This document shows positions 53,811-64,000 of a stretch of DNA of 64,000 bases, piece after piece; the first letter of the stretch is position 1, and every line of letters begins with the position of its first letter. This stretch comes from Amia ocellicauda. Lineage: Eukaryota; Chordata; Actinopteri; Amiiformes; Amiidae. The position numbers were made by a program, and so were the translations under genes. The stretch is taken from positions 34,860,707-34,924,706 of the forward strand of contig NC_089852.1 of assembly GCF_036373705.1 (NCBI RefSeq), written 5' to 3'. The notes beneath the pieces are model-generated. The model was not told the DNA's origin, made no database searches, and saw nothing but the letters and a program-made list of their open reading frames with translations.

Positions 53811-56669
53811 TCAGCTGCAGCGCCTCACATGCTCCAGTACGTACTCAGGGAAGTGGAGACTGCATACTTGCAAGCCATCCAACTTGCAAGGCATCCTGGG
53901 ATATTCGTCCTCCTTCCACTTGTTCTCCTCAGGGTCGAAGGTCAGGATGGAGTCGCTGTAGTGGCCGTTGTAGCACAGCCCTCCCAAGACCATGATCTGC
54001 TTGTCCAGGACGGCCACGCCGTGCCCGCTGCGGCCGATGGGCATGGAGGCCAGGATGGTCCACTCGTCCGTCTCGGGGTCGTACACCTCCGTGGACGGAC
54101 AGCCCTGCGACTCGAAGGAGGCACGCAGGATGACGCACACGCCGCCGAAGACGTACAGTTTGCCGTTGTAGGATATCATCTTGTGGAAGCAGCGGGCGTA
54201 GTTCATCTTGGACTTGTTCTCCCAGCAGTTCGTGACCACCTGCGTCCTGCGCGTGCGGTGCTCCGTCAGGCCCTCCTTGCTGGGGTCAAACACACACACC
54301 TGCTTGGAGGTGGAGGAGGACGTGATGCCGCCTGTGATGTAAAGTTTGCCGTTGAGCACTGTGCCCTCGTGGCCGTACTTGTTAACGGGGTAAGGGTCCA
54401 CAAACTCCCATTTGTCCTCCACGATGTCATAGCGCTCTGTGGAGTAGAAAGTCTCGTCCCTCGTCCGGCCTGCCACGGCATAGATGTACTTCCCGATCAC
54501 TCCTACCGCAAACTCTGAGCGCGGCACCGACATGTCCGCCATGCGCAGCCATGAGTTCTGCCGCGGGTCGTAACGGAACACTTTGGAGGAGGCGTGGAAC
54601 TCGCCGTCCGGGCCCAGCTCCTCCCCACCCAGCAGGAACACAAAGTTATTAACGATGGCCAGACAGTCAGGCCGCAAGGGCACCTGGGGGCCTTCCAGCT
54701 CCCACCAGACCTTGGGCTTGTGCAGCAGCAGGATCTTGCTATTCACCATGCTGTGGCCAATCATGCCGCGGAATACGGCAGTCTGCGGCCGGATGGACCG
54801 GATGCGGTTTGACTTCATGTCCATCAGGGGCTGCTCGTTCACACCGTGGAAGTAGTTGAGCGCCTGGTCAACCTCATGCCGCAGTTGCCGGGAGTAGCGG
54901 TAGAACTCTGAGGTCTTCACCTGCATAGAGATGACACAGAACAAGAGTGACAACGACAACAAACTGAAAAGGGTTTGTGTTTACACTGCAGCGGAGTATG
55001 ACACAAAATAGATTTTGTACACAGAGAATTAAAATGGGATAGATTTTTAGAGTGCACCTTTCAGAACACACAATCAAAGAGATTGTGTAATGAGGCTGAA
55101 TTCCCAAAGTAATTCAGGTAATTTATACAGACACTTCTGCTAATTTCATGTGGAGTTAGACAATCATAGTAGTGCAAATAAATAATTGCACCACACCATT
55201 CCAAAACCATTTGGTTAAAGCTGAAAGACACGGTTTGTAGGTCTACCACTATGAAATAAGAATATAACTCCACAAAAAATTGGCGCGAAGCAAAAATGAC
55301 AGAAAGAAATTGAAGAATACTGGATGGTGCTTTACAGAGCTCTGCTTGGAAGATGGTCAAAATGTGTAAAGGAATGTTCTCATTAGCATGATTTCCAGCT
55401 TCCGCTGAATCTCCCTCAGCACTCCACAATCCCAGACCCAGCCGGTGCCTAATAAGCTCTCGCTGGAGGCTTGGGCTCAGTACTGCCAATCTGGCCCACA
55501 GCCTTTTTAGTAATTCCTTTTGTGCTGAGTGATACTGCTTAAGTCACCAGAGACGTAAATGCAACACTAAAGAGGCTAAAGAGGATTTAAGGGAAATTCA
55601 ATATCTAATTACGGTTTGTTCCCAAAGGAATTAACAAGCATTCCCCACATGGTGTAAAATAAATATTTTGCTCCATCCCACAGACAGGGAGGACAGAAAG
55701 AAAAAAAAAAAGTTTCTGAAACGGAACAATATGAGCACGATGCAACAAGAAAGGTGTTGTATGCTGGCTAGAGGTGACCTTGTGAACACCACTTTAGAAA
55801 TAGAACAACTTGAAGATTTGCAAAGGAATCATCATCCCGTGGATGAAAAATTCCCAATAAAAACAGTGCAGTAGGACCAGTGGGTCACCCTCTGGCCTGC
55901 TCTGCCAGTACAGTAAAACCCAGTAAGTCAGGCTACGGGGGGTAGGTACAGAGAGAGCGCCTACCTTCTCGAAAACGTTGGAGGGCGTCATGAGGCAGAA
56001 GCGCACGTTCTGTATGACGGAGTCGGTGTGGCGCCAGCGCCGGCGGTCGTGCCTCAGCCAGGCCTGAACTGCCTCGTACAGCTCGATCTCGGGGAAGCGG
56101 CTCAGCTGGTCACTGTCCAAGTAGGCCATCAACTTCTCGAAGCTAAGGTAGGACAGGAAGTCCGGCCGGGACATGAGCGGCACGAAGTTCTCCAGCAGGA
56201 AGGAGTCCAGCTGCTCCTGCACGCCCTCAATGTTGACACTGAAGTCCTCCAGCAGCCTCATGACCTCGGCGCAGTTGTCCAGGCAGATCTTGGCCAGCAG
56301 GAAGGAGCAGCAGAACTCCACCACCTCGGTCAGCTGCACGTACATGGCGGCCTGCAGGATCTCGTGCACCGTGAGCATGCTGAGCTCCAGCGTGCCGTAG
56401 TACATGAACTGCAGCACGTGGCTGAAGCCGGTGGCCGTCAGCCCCTTCAGGTGGATCTTGTCCTGGTCGCGCTCGCGCATGTCGGCTGTGAACATGATGC
56501 GGAAGTAGTCGCTCTGTGTGGCCAGCAGGGCTTTGTGCGCCTGGAAGTGATGCTCCTCAATCAGCAGCGTGACGTCCAGCAGCAGCCGCTCCTCGTACAG
56601 TGCCCGGAACCCCGACGACACGCTGCTGTCGTGGTCCGACGAGATGTACACTTCCACATCCCCTGCCAT
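53811..56669 (-). CDS. klhl15: Kelch-like protein 15, CUL3 substrate adaptor
   Basis: BTB-BACK-Kelch adaptor that brings substrates (in mammals the PP2A subunit B'beta, CtIP and doublecortin) to the CUL3 ubiquitin ligase. Two coding exons on the minus strand: 56669-55965 (235 codons) and 54920-53811 (369 codons plus stop). Total 604 residues, exactly the human length. BTB: LLLDVTLLIEEHHFQAHKAL to YVQLTEVVEFC (about 30-130). BACK follows, with IELYEAVQAWLRHD. Kelch repeats run from about 310 to 590 with GG-and-W spacing (FVFLLGGEELGPDGEF, YAVAGRTRDE, YVFGGVCV, MVLGGLCYNGH). The start MAGDVE matches human; a frame running further upstream is intron. It is a divergent neighbour of eif2s3, as in human. 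Confidence 0.97.
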
Positions 56670-56677
56670 TAATGACC

Positions 56678-58288
56678 TGGCCGGTGGGGGGGAGGGGGGA
56701 AAAGGCACATCAACCAAACCACACTAGTAACACCTAAAATGGTAATAATTGAAGCAATACAAACAAGAACTGTGCAAACAAAAACATTGGGCTAGCAAGG
56801 TTGTCTGCATAAACAGACCTGGGACACAGCAAGTAATGTTTATAATATTTCATGTATTTTAAAACAACAATAACAACAACATGAGGATTCTGAATGGTTG
56901 AGGATATTCTGGACACTGAAAAAAATTAAAGATAAAACTTGAAACTAAAGAAGTGTATTTTATGCTGAAAAATAGAAGTACAATTGCAGCTCAACCTCTA
57001 CAATGTATATTTTATATTCACATTCCAGCTGGCATTGGAAACAAAAGCGGTCCTTTGGGCATGTCAGGGATGACTAAATTGAAAGGCTTCACTTAAAATG
57101 GCTTAGTCTAGTCCATGCAATGAAGGATACAATGACTAAATAGCAAGCACACCAAATTGCTTTATGGCCGAGCTGCTATTCCATTGAATCCTGCAGCCTT
57201 CACTTCCAGTACTGCTGGGGGGAAGTTGGCAGGGATGTGCAGGAGAAATGAGCACAGCACAGTATATAAATACACATGAGTAGGAGGAGTTCACAACTAT
57301 TCTATTCGTTTTACTTCATTAACAGAAAATAATCAAATATTAACCATAAAACAGCAGTTGAATAAGTGTTTTAATGCATTGAAACTAAACAAAAGTTAAT
57401 TCGACAGCACAAAGTAACAGTAATGACTCTGGTAAAGTCAAAGACCAGCTTAAACAACCGTGACACTTCAGCAGCCTGAACAGAAAGCCCAGGGTTTCAT
57501 AAGTGCAGAGACTGAAATACTACCTCTTTGGTGCATCCAGGGCAAACGTGGGGTTTGCAGACTGTGTAATGTGGGGAAGTTCACATTTTCTCTGCTTGTG
57601 CTTTCCCTGCTCTGTGGATAAACAGAGAGCACTTCAGTCTCCAGTGCCAATCAAACACCACACACATGCCAAGGCACGGAGACACACGGTTTTATTTGGG
57701 AGGAAAACGCAACATTTGCAAAACAAACAGCAGCATGCTTGCATACATAAGCATTGTTTCTCTTTAGAGGAACTCCCTCAGTAATTATCACTCTAGGAAA
57801 ACCTCCTACGCCGACGCGTTACTTCTGCAAAGGGATTTTATAGAGCAGCGATGACGTACTAGTGATACTGGAAAATGTCAATACCTGAATGACAGTCCCA
57901 TTAAAAAAAAACAACTTCGCCTGAGTGGCATAACTGTCTGACGTACAACTGATAATTATCACAGTTCATGAACGGATTAACACATAACTAGGCGACAACG
58001 GCACCCCGAGTAAATATGCGCTCACCGTTATGTTGTTACCCACTGACACAGTGCAGTGTACTACTACGACACACATGACACACATCTCGGGTTGACAAAT
58101 GTATCAATCCGTAGTTGTGATTTCACCTTACAATACTGACACGAATCCGTTTTACAGGGCATGCGTCAAATGTGTGTGTATACCCCGGGGCAAGGCTGGG
58201 GGTCTGTCCTGCGGCTGGCGGACTGTACATGAGTTGAAGCTGCAGCTCCGCCGACACACTCGGAAACACAAGCAGAGACAGATCTTAC
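56678..58288 (-). other. klhl15 first intron
   Basis: Runs from the candidate first-exon donors to the acceptor CCGGCCAG before coding exon 1 (56677). No other exon recognised in it. Confidence 0.5.
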
Positions 58289-58360
58289 CTCGGCGATGCG
58301 GCTCCACACAACCCCTCTTCGACCAGGGAGCTCGGGCACCTTCGGACATCGATTAACAGT
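58289..58360 (-). other. Candidate non-coding first exon A of klhl15
   Basis: Ends in CCGAG followed by a GTAAGATC donor on the minus strand. It contains an ATG at 58349 that would read 20 codons to the junction and then Gly-His-stop in the next exon. The 5' limit is not known. Confidence 0.45.
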
Positions 58361-58476
58361 GTATATCCGAATTAAGAGGACCGGGCTTTAAACACGCATG
58401 ACCCTCGATGCCTTTATCTGCCTTTGCCGTTTTGTCCGGGAACATTATTAACAGTGGATAACCCAACACTGTTTAC

Positions 58477-58550
58477 CTCCGTCTTTCAGAGCAACCACAG
58501 ACGCCATATTCTCGACTGCACTGACGTCATTTCCTGCAATCCGCCAGAGC
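58477..58550 (-). other. Candidate non-coding first exon B of klhl15 and its promoter
   Basis: Ends in GACGGAG followed by a GTAAACAG donor (minus strand). It has an ATG at 58507 in the same phase as exon A. A perfect CRE (TGACGTCA, 58522-58529) lies beside it. The surrounding 58.15-58.6 kb is CpG-rich. Confidence 0.45.
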
Positions 58551-58619
58551 GGACGGAACCGTCCCCAGCTGCAGCGGGTCGGCTCTGCTCGGACTAGGGC
58601 CACGTTGTCTGCCGTTTCT

Positions 58620-59040
58620 GTTTTCTTTTTGTTTAATCCTCACATCCCTTATTTCGGTTACAATGGCGTGTAACTAACAATAGGCCTCATAAGAACAGTG
58701 TAAACTAAAATGATTTATTGATACAATGTTTTCCCGTTTTTTGTACAGTTCTCTCCTATACTAATTGTACAGCCGGGATGGAATCACAAACATGTCCGTT
58801 TTCCCTTAATCAACTGTATGAGTTTATTACGGAAGCCTATATTTTAATGCCACCCAAAACTTTTGCAATTGAATGCAATAGTTGCAACATAGGCTACATT
58901 ATATTAATAGGATTCTGACACACATTTTAAAATCGAGCATTTTCATTTAAGGTTAGTATAATTTAATCTACAGAATAATTGGTATATGGTTTAATGCAAT
59001 CGATTATTTATTTATTCTAGGGAACGGTAATAAGATTATT
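58620..59040. other. Short intergenic segment between klhl15 and eif2s3 promoters
   Basis: AT-rich; no exon recognised. The two genes diverge across it. Confidence 0.45.
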
Positions 59041-59086
59041 TACACCCTTTAAGAGGGCGGAACGTTCATAACTTCCGCCTCGGCAG

Positions 59087-59344
59087 CCAATCACAGTAGA
59101 CGTCAATGACGTAAGATAAAATTGCATCACCCACTAGCGGAGGACCCGTAGCCCTTTTTTAAAATAAAACTTTAGAAATCTTTAGTGTCTCTTAACTGTA
59201 TGAAGGACAGTGATTTATTGCTATAAAATTTAGTAGAGGGAAATGGTTTGAGTATTTTTCCTTTCGCTCACATATATTTTGTTAGGATCTCTCCATAAAA
59301 CAGCAAGTCAGGCGATCGCCTCGGAGTACTAACTCTCCTTTTTC
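59087..59344 (+). promoter_or_regulatory. eif2s3 promoter and TOP-like start
   Basis: CCAAT at 59087-59091, an ATF/CRE-like TGACGTAA at 59107-59114 and TTGCATCA at 59122-59129, the shape of a C/EBP-ATF (CARE) site. Just before the ATG a pyrimidine tract (CTCTCCTTTTTC, 59333-59344) has the look of a 5' terminal oligopyrimidine motif if transcription starts there. Confidence 0.5.
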
Positions 59345-59351
59345 GCTCAAG

Positions 59352-62300
59352 ATGGCGGGTGACGAGTCAGGAGTAACGCTGGGGCAGCCCCATCTTTCCA
59401 AACAAGATCTCAATACTCTGGTGAGTGCCTGGTTTTTCGTAAGTGGGAGAAATGGGATTGGCGTGTTGACCACCCCGGTGTATGTTGTGTCCGGGGCAGA
59501 GTGATGGGGGCTAGGCGGTGGGTCCGTATGAGGCCCGGAAAGCCGGCTGCGGAGCCCCACATGAGAGGAGCGCAGTCAGTGAGTCAGGACCCAGCACCGT
59601 TGAGACAGCGTGGGCTGGTTTGTGGCATCAATGGAAAACGTCTTATAAATAAATAAATTTCTCTTTAAATCGCAACTCCATTGGCTTTACATCTGGAAAA
59701 GACATCACTCGTGGATCCCATGTCTCCTGATTTTATCTGCCACCGTCCCTCCGTGGTTCTTGTGTGCACTAGCTTTCTCTTGGACAATCTGTTTTTCTGA
59801 GCTACATACAATCATACATTTATAACACACTCGTTTGATCAAAGAAACTCAAATTTTCGGTCGCTGCATGTATTGCCCTGGGTAGTATTTTGTTAGTATA
59901 ACATAAACTGTCAACATTTATTTGTGGATTTCTGTATTGCACATAGCTCTAAATACGTGTGTGACTATACATGAAATGATATATCTAAACTGACTATTTT
60001 ATTTTGTATTCAGATTTAAAATTGAATCATTAACATTAATTACGCGATCTTGATTCAGCACAGTTGGTGTAAACAAATTAGCCGGTGGCAGGTCGTGATC
60101 AGGAAAACCTCATGAAGCATTCAGCAGTAAGAGCTGAATACACGTTTTCGTTGAGAACATGTAATGCATTGTATGTTCAAAGACCGATGTCTCTATATCG
60201 AGAGGAATTGTACCCGCCTCCCAGTGCACTGGCGTTCAGAGGGCAGGATTTATTGCCTAAAATCGATCCCTCTCCTTATCGTTTCACTCTTTCCTCTCTC
60301 CAGGATGTGTCCAAACTAACTCCCCTCTCTCAAGAAATCATCAGTAGGCAAGCCACAATTAACATTGGTAAGTGTCAGTCTTCCTACCTGAAGAGCTGGT
60401 CTGGAATGTATAAAAACAGAAACCACTCAAGTATTTAATTTAAGTATTGTGCTGGTTGAAGTGTTGCTGCCACAGGAGTTTATACTATCCAGCTGTGTGC
60501 ATGTAAGTCACAAGAGATGTTACAATTCATAAGATGCATGTCTGTTTTCATTTTAGGCACAATTGGTCATGTAGCTCACGGGAAATCCACAGTAGTGAAA
60601 GCGATTTCAGGTGTTCACACTGTCCGATTTAAGAATGAATTGGAGAGGAATATCACTATCAAGCTTGGCTATGCAAATGCAAAGGTAGGAGTCAAATATT
60701 CCTAATTTATTATTTTTGCTGGCATTGTCAATATTCCAATGACCTGTAACAGGGTGTAGGTACATGGTACTTTTCTGATTTATTTTATTCTGTACTTTGT
60801 TAGGTTACAAAGTGTGGGGGCTTTGAATTATTAAACATCAGTTTCTAATTGTCATATCCTGTACTTCAAAGCATTTTAGAATTGGGTTAAAATAGGACAT
60901 GGAGTTGAAATCACTGACATGAAATGAACACAACGCATAATGTCTGTTCTCAGGTGTACAAACTCGATGACCCCAGCTGCCCCCGGCCTGAATGTTACCG
61001 GTCGTGTGGCAGCAGCACTCCAGACGAGTTCTCCACAGACATCCCTGGGACCAAGGGCAACTTCAAACTCGTCAGGTCAGTGACTGTGCCAGGCCTGGGG
61101 GACAAGCTGCTGTCCAGCTGACCCAGGACTCCCTCCCTTCATGCATCGCACCACTTTGTTTTCTCTATTGACTGCCATTGGAAATGTAGAATGGCAGATG
61201 ACTTTTGTTAAGTGCAGAGGCTTTGTTCAGATTAGTCCAGGTGTTTTTTGTTTTTCTCCCCCTTTTTTTTTTTTTTTTAATTAGTTGAAGTCGCACATCC
61301 ATAACCTGTAGTGTCCAACAATGTAAATCGGAAAAAAAATCTCCTCAACCTTGTTTTAATGCACAACACCGTTGCAGTCTTCTGCTACACTGTATAATTG
61401 TGTGTGTTTTAATGCTGAACTGGCTGTCCGTCGTCTCCCCTGCCAGACACGTGTCATTTGTGGACTGTCCCGGCCACGACATCCTCATGGCTACCATGCT
61501 GAACGGAGCTGCAGTGATGGACGCCGCCCTGCTGTTGATAGGTAATGCCTCATAGGGCAGGCTGCATTATTATTACTGTCATTATAGTCAAAAGACCTGT
61601 CTCCAAGTTTGATGTTTTAGGAACATGAGTACCAGTGGCCTTCAGAGTCTGCTCTGAGCTTTGCCAGCACACTGGAGAGAAAAACGTGAACCTAAAACAG
61701 TTTTTCTTTGAGAAATAAGGAATGTGTGATAGTATAAAGGATTCATTCTTGCAGTGTTGTTAATCGGGTTGCTTTCGAAAAACATAAGAACCATTGATCT
61801 AAGAAAAATAATAGGCCTTTATTTCTGTGTTAATTTGACGGTATCTTTGTGACTTTGTAAAAGAAGATATTTAGCATGTTTGTTATTTATGTTCCCTCTC
61901 AGCCGGGAACGAGTCGTGCCCTCAGCCCCAGACCTCCGAGCATCTGGCTGCCATCGAGATCATGAAGCTGAAACACATCCTGATTCTGCAGAATAAGATT
62001 GACCTGGTGAAGGAGAGTCAGGCTAAGGAGCAGTACGAGCAGATCCTGGCATTCGTGCAGGGTAAGGACCGGACTTCTGCCAGCTGAGCTATTTGATAGT
62101 TACAGGCTTTTTATTTTCCTTCCTTCCCTCCTTCTCATGTATGGATCAGTGCTGCATGGTTTGCACATGTAGGCTCTTCAGATCGTAGTCTTGTCTGAAA
62201 TGTCTCCAGCTACTGAATGTAAAGCGTCAGAATTCATGTGCTTGACTAACTTCCCCCCCCTCCCCCCCCCTCTCTCTCTCTGTGCCCAGGCACTGTGGCG

Positions 62301-63861
62301 GAGGGAGCTCCCATCATCCCCATCTCGGCGCAGCTGAAGTATAACATCGAGGTGGTGTGCGAGTACATCGTGAAAAAGATCCCCGTGCCTATCCGGGACT
62401 TCATATCCGAGCCACGCCTCATCGGTGCGGTACAGTCCGGGCCCTGTCACTGCGCTGACATGCAGCACAAGCATGTGCAAGACTCACCTTTGCATTTAGC
62501 TTGAGATGCACATCGTTTAAGTCCAGTCTGCCCCGGTGTCACTGTTTACATGGACTGTCAAATCTCTATACTTTTATATGGTTTATCTGTCTCAGACTAC
62601 AGGTACCCTTTAATGGGTGACCATTTTGTAAGGGGGTGGGGGGGGGTGATTGTGGCTTTGTTATGCTGTATTGTAAAATGAAATCTTACCCATCTCTACA
62701 TAATGAATTCAGTAGTGTTCTCCTAATGCACTGCTTCTGTCGGTGATCGTGGTGTTTGTGGTCTGGTGTAATGTGTCCCTTTCCATCCAGTGATCCGGTC
62801 ATTTGATGTGAACAAGCCTGGTTGTGAGGTGGACGACCTGAAGGGCGGAGTGGCTGGAGGCAGTATATTGAAAGGAGTGCTGAAGGTAAGGTTCTGGTCT
62901 GTGACTTTGGCTTTGGCTGCAAATTCATATTTATTATTCATGACTTATGCACAGATTAGTGTGTTGTGTAATTTTGTATGTGGTATATCTTACACATTCT
63001 CCCCTTCATCAGATTCCTAAAGGTTAAACATGGTACAGTTACCTTGTGCTGACACTGGTAGTAGAAGCAGCTAAGATGGTATTTTGTTGAACAGCTCTAA
63101 TATGGTGTTGTATATGATCACTAGTGGACAGTCAATAAGTGGGACAAGGAGGAGCAGATGCTTGTGCGGGGTGATGACTAAGCTGGACAGATTCGCAGGA
63201 AAACCACTGCAAATGTCCAGCAAACCGCTGGGATATTACTGGGCTCCCTGATCCCAGACTCTCCTTCTTTCCCCAGGTGGGTCAGGAGATCGAGGTGAGG
63301 CCAGGTATTGTGTCCAAAGACCACGAGGGGAAGCTCATGTGCAAGCCCATCTTCTCCAAAATCGTCTCGCTGTTTGCAGAGCACAATGACCTGCAGTACG
63401 CTGCTCCTGGGGGCCTCATCGGTATGGTAGATTTTCTTAATGTTTATTTGTAGATTTAATCTGATGCCAGAGGAGGCATAATTGCTACACTGTATAATTG
63501 TGTGTTTTCACACCAAAACTGATTTGGTAGTCCTAGGAAGCTTGTTCTTTAATAACGGGTTCACCACCACAGAGTACTAGCCGCTCAGCACGTGGAGGGT
63601 TTTTATATTTTTCTGTTGTGTTGTATATCAAATAATCTGATGCAGTTCCCCTCTGGAGTTGGCAATGACCGACACCCTGTGTGTGTTGCAGGTGTGGGCA
63701 CGAAGATCGATCCCACACTGTGCCGGGCGGACCGTATGGTGGGCCAGGTCCTGGGGGCTGTGGGCGCACTCCCCGAGATCTTTACCGAGCTGGAGATCTC
63801 CTACTTCCTCCTGCGCAGACTGCTGGGTGTGCGCACTGAGGGCGACAAGAAGGCAGCCAAG
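59352..63861 (+). CDS. eif2s3: Translation initiation factor eIF2 gamma subunit (5' part)
   Basis: GTP-binding core of eIF2, which delivers initiator Met-tRNA to the 40S ribosome. Ten coding exons lie in the window: 59352-59420, 60304-60367, 60557-60684, 60954-61075, 61447-61541, 61903-62061, 62290-62424, 62791-62885, 63277-63421, 63692-63861. They encode residues 1-394 of an expected 472 or so; the rest lies beyond the window. G motifs: GHVAHGKST (48-56), DCPGHD (134-139), NKID (190-193), SAQ (225-227). The zinc-knuckle loop has C96, C101 and C105 ([10 protein letters not shown]). The start [16 protein letters not shown] matches human closely. Phases agree at every junction. Confidence 0.97.
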
Positions 63862-64000
63862 GTGAGAGCAGCGCAGGGGGACTGGTCAGTCAGCCATGGT
63901 TACAGGACAACCACTGGCCAGCCAGTCTTTGCCACTACTAGTTTGTGTTCCTACTTGGTCTCTGTACAGTGCAGAGGTTTTGGGCTTCAGCCCTTCAAAA

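Noticed and set aside
53790-54518. 242-codon open frame on the plus strand
   Set aside because: It is the antisense shadow of the klhl15 Kelch exon, produced by GC-rich third positions; the minus strand holds the real, family-matching protein.
56028-56672. 214-codon open frame on the plus strand
   Set aside because: Antisense shadow of the klhl15 BTB-BACK exon; low-complexity composition and no family match.

Overview
The window is nuclear DNA of a ray-finned fish. The genes have introns with GT-AG junctions, CpG-rich promoters and AATAAA signals. Several fish-type Tc1/mariner transposons, an L2/Rex-type LINE piece and a Ty3/gypsy relic lie between them. I cannot name the species. Exons were assembled by hand from splice sites, reading phase and recalled vertebrate protein families, and every joined reading frame below is phase-consistent.

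Layout: two tandem sat1 genes (+; 2489-4933 and 9691-12648) encode spermidine/spermine N1-acetyltransferase. A repeat-rich gap follows, then apoo (-; 17939-26563), with a Tc1-like transposon 31 bp past its stop codon. A head-to-head promoter separates apoo from a complete kif3a-type kinesin-2 gene (+; 26837-35486). Facing kif3a tail to tail is a four-exon secreted helical cytokine gene of IL-4/IL-13 type (-; 39531-41257). Next come a CXorf58 homologue (+; 45472-48708), klhl15 (-; 53811-56669, with two candidate non-coding first exons near 58.3-58.5 kb) and the first ten coding exons of eif2s3 (+; 59352-63861, running off the window).

SAT1, APOO, CXorf58, KLHL15 and EIF2S3 are neighbours in the same order on human Xp22.11. 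KIF3A and IL4/IL13 are instead neighbours on human 5q31, with IL4 and KIF3A convergent as here. The most interesting structure in the window is therefore a KIF3A + IL-4/13 cassette sitting exactly between APOO and CXorf58, which are head-to-head neighbours in human. The apoo/kif3a promoter and the CXorf58 promoter share a similar block of about 130-165 bp, as if the shared promoter had been duplicated when the cassette arrived or left.

Regulatory structure is also rich. Both sat1 copies keep a conserved poison exon, an AUG-UAA minimal uORF and an overlapping uORF, inside a 238-bp block that is identical between the copies. Both candidate klhl15 first exons carry a uORF that would end in TAATG on the main start codon. 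eif2s3 has a TOP-like leader and ATF/CRE-like sites. There is also a 93-nt foldback at 15921-16013. The cellular roles are polyamine catabolism (sat1), mitochondrial cristae (apoo), intraflagellar transport (kif3a), type-2 immunity (cytokine), CUL3 ubiquitination (klhl15) and translation initiation (eif2s3). They share no single pathway; the grouping is inherited synteny.
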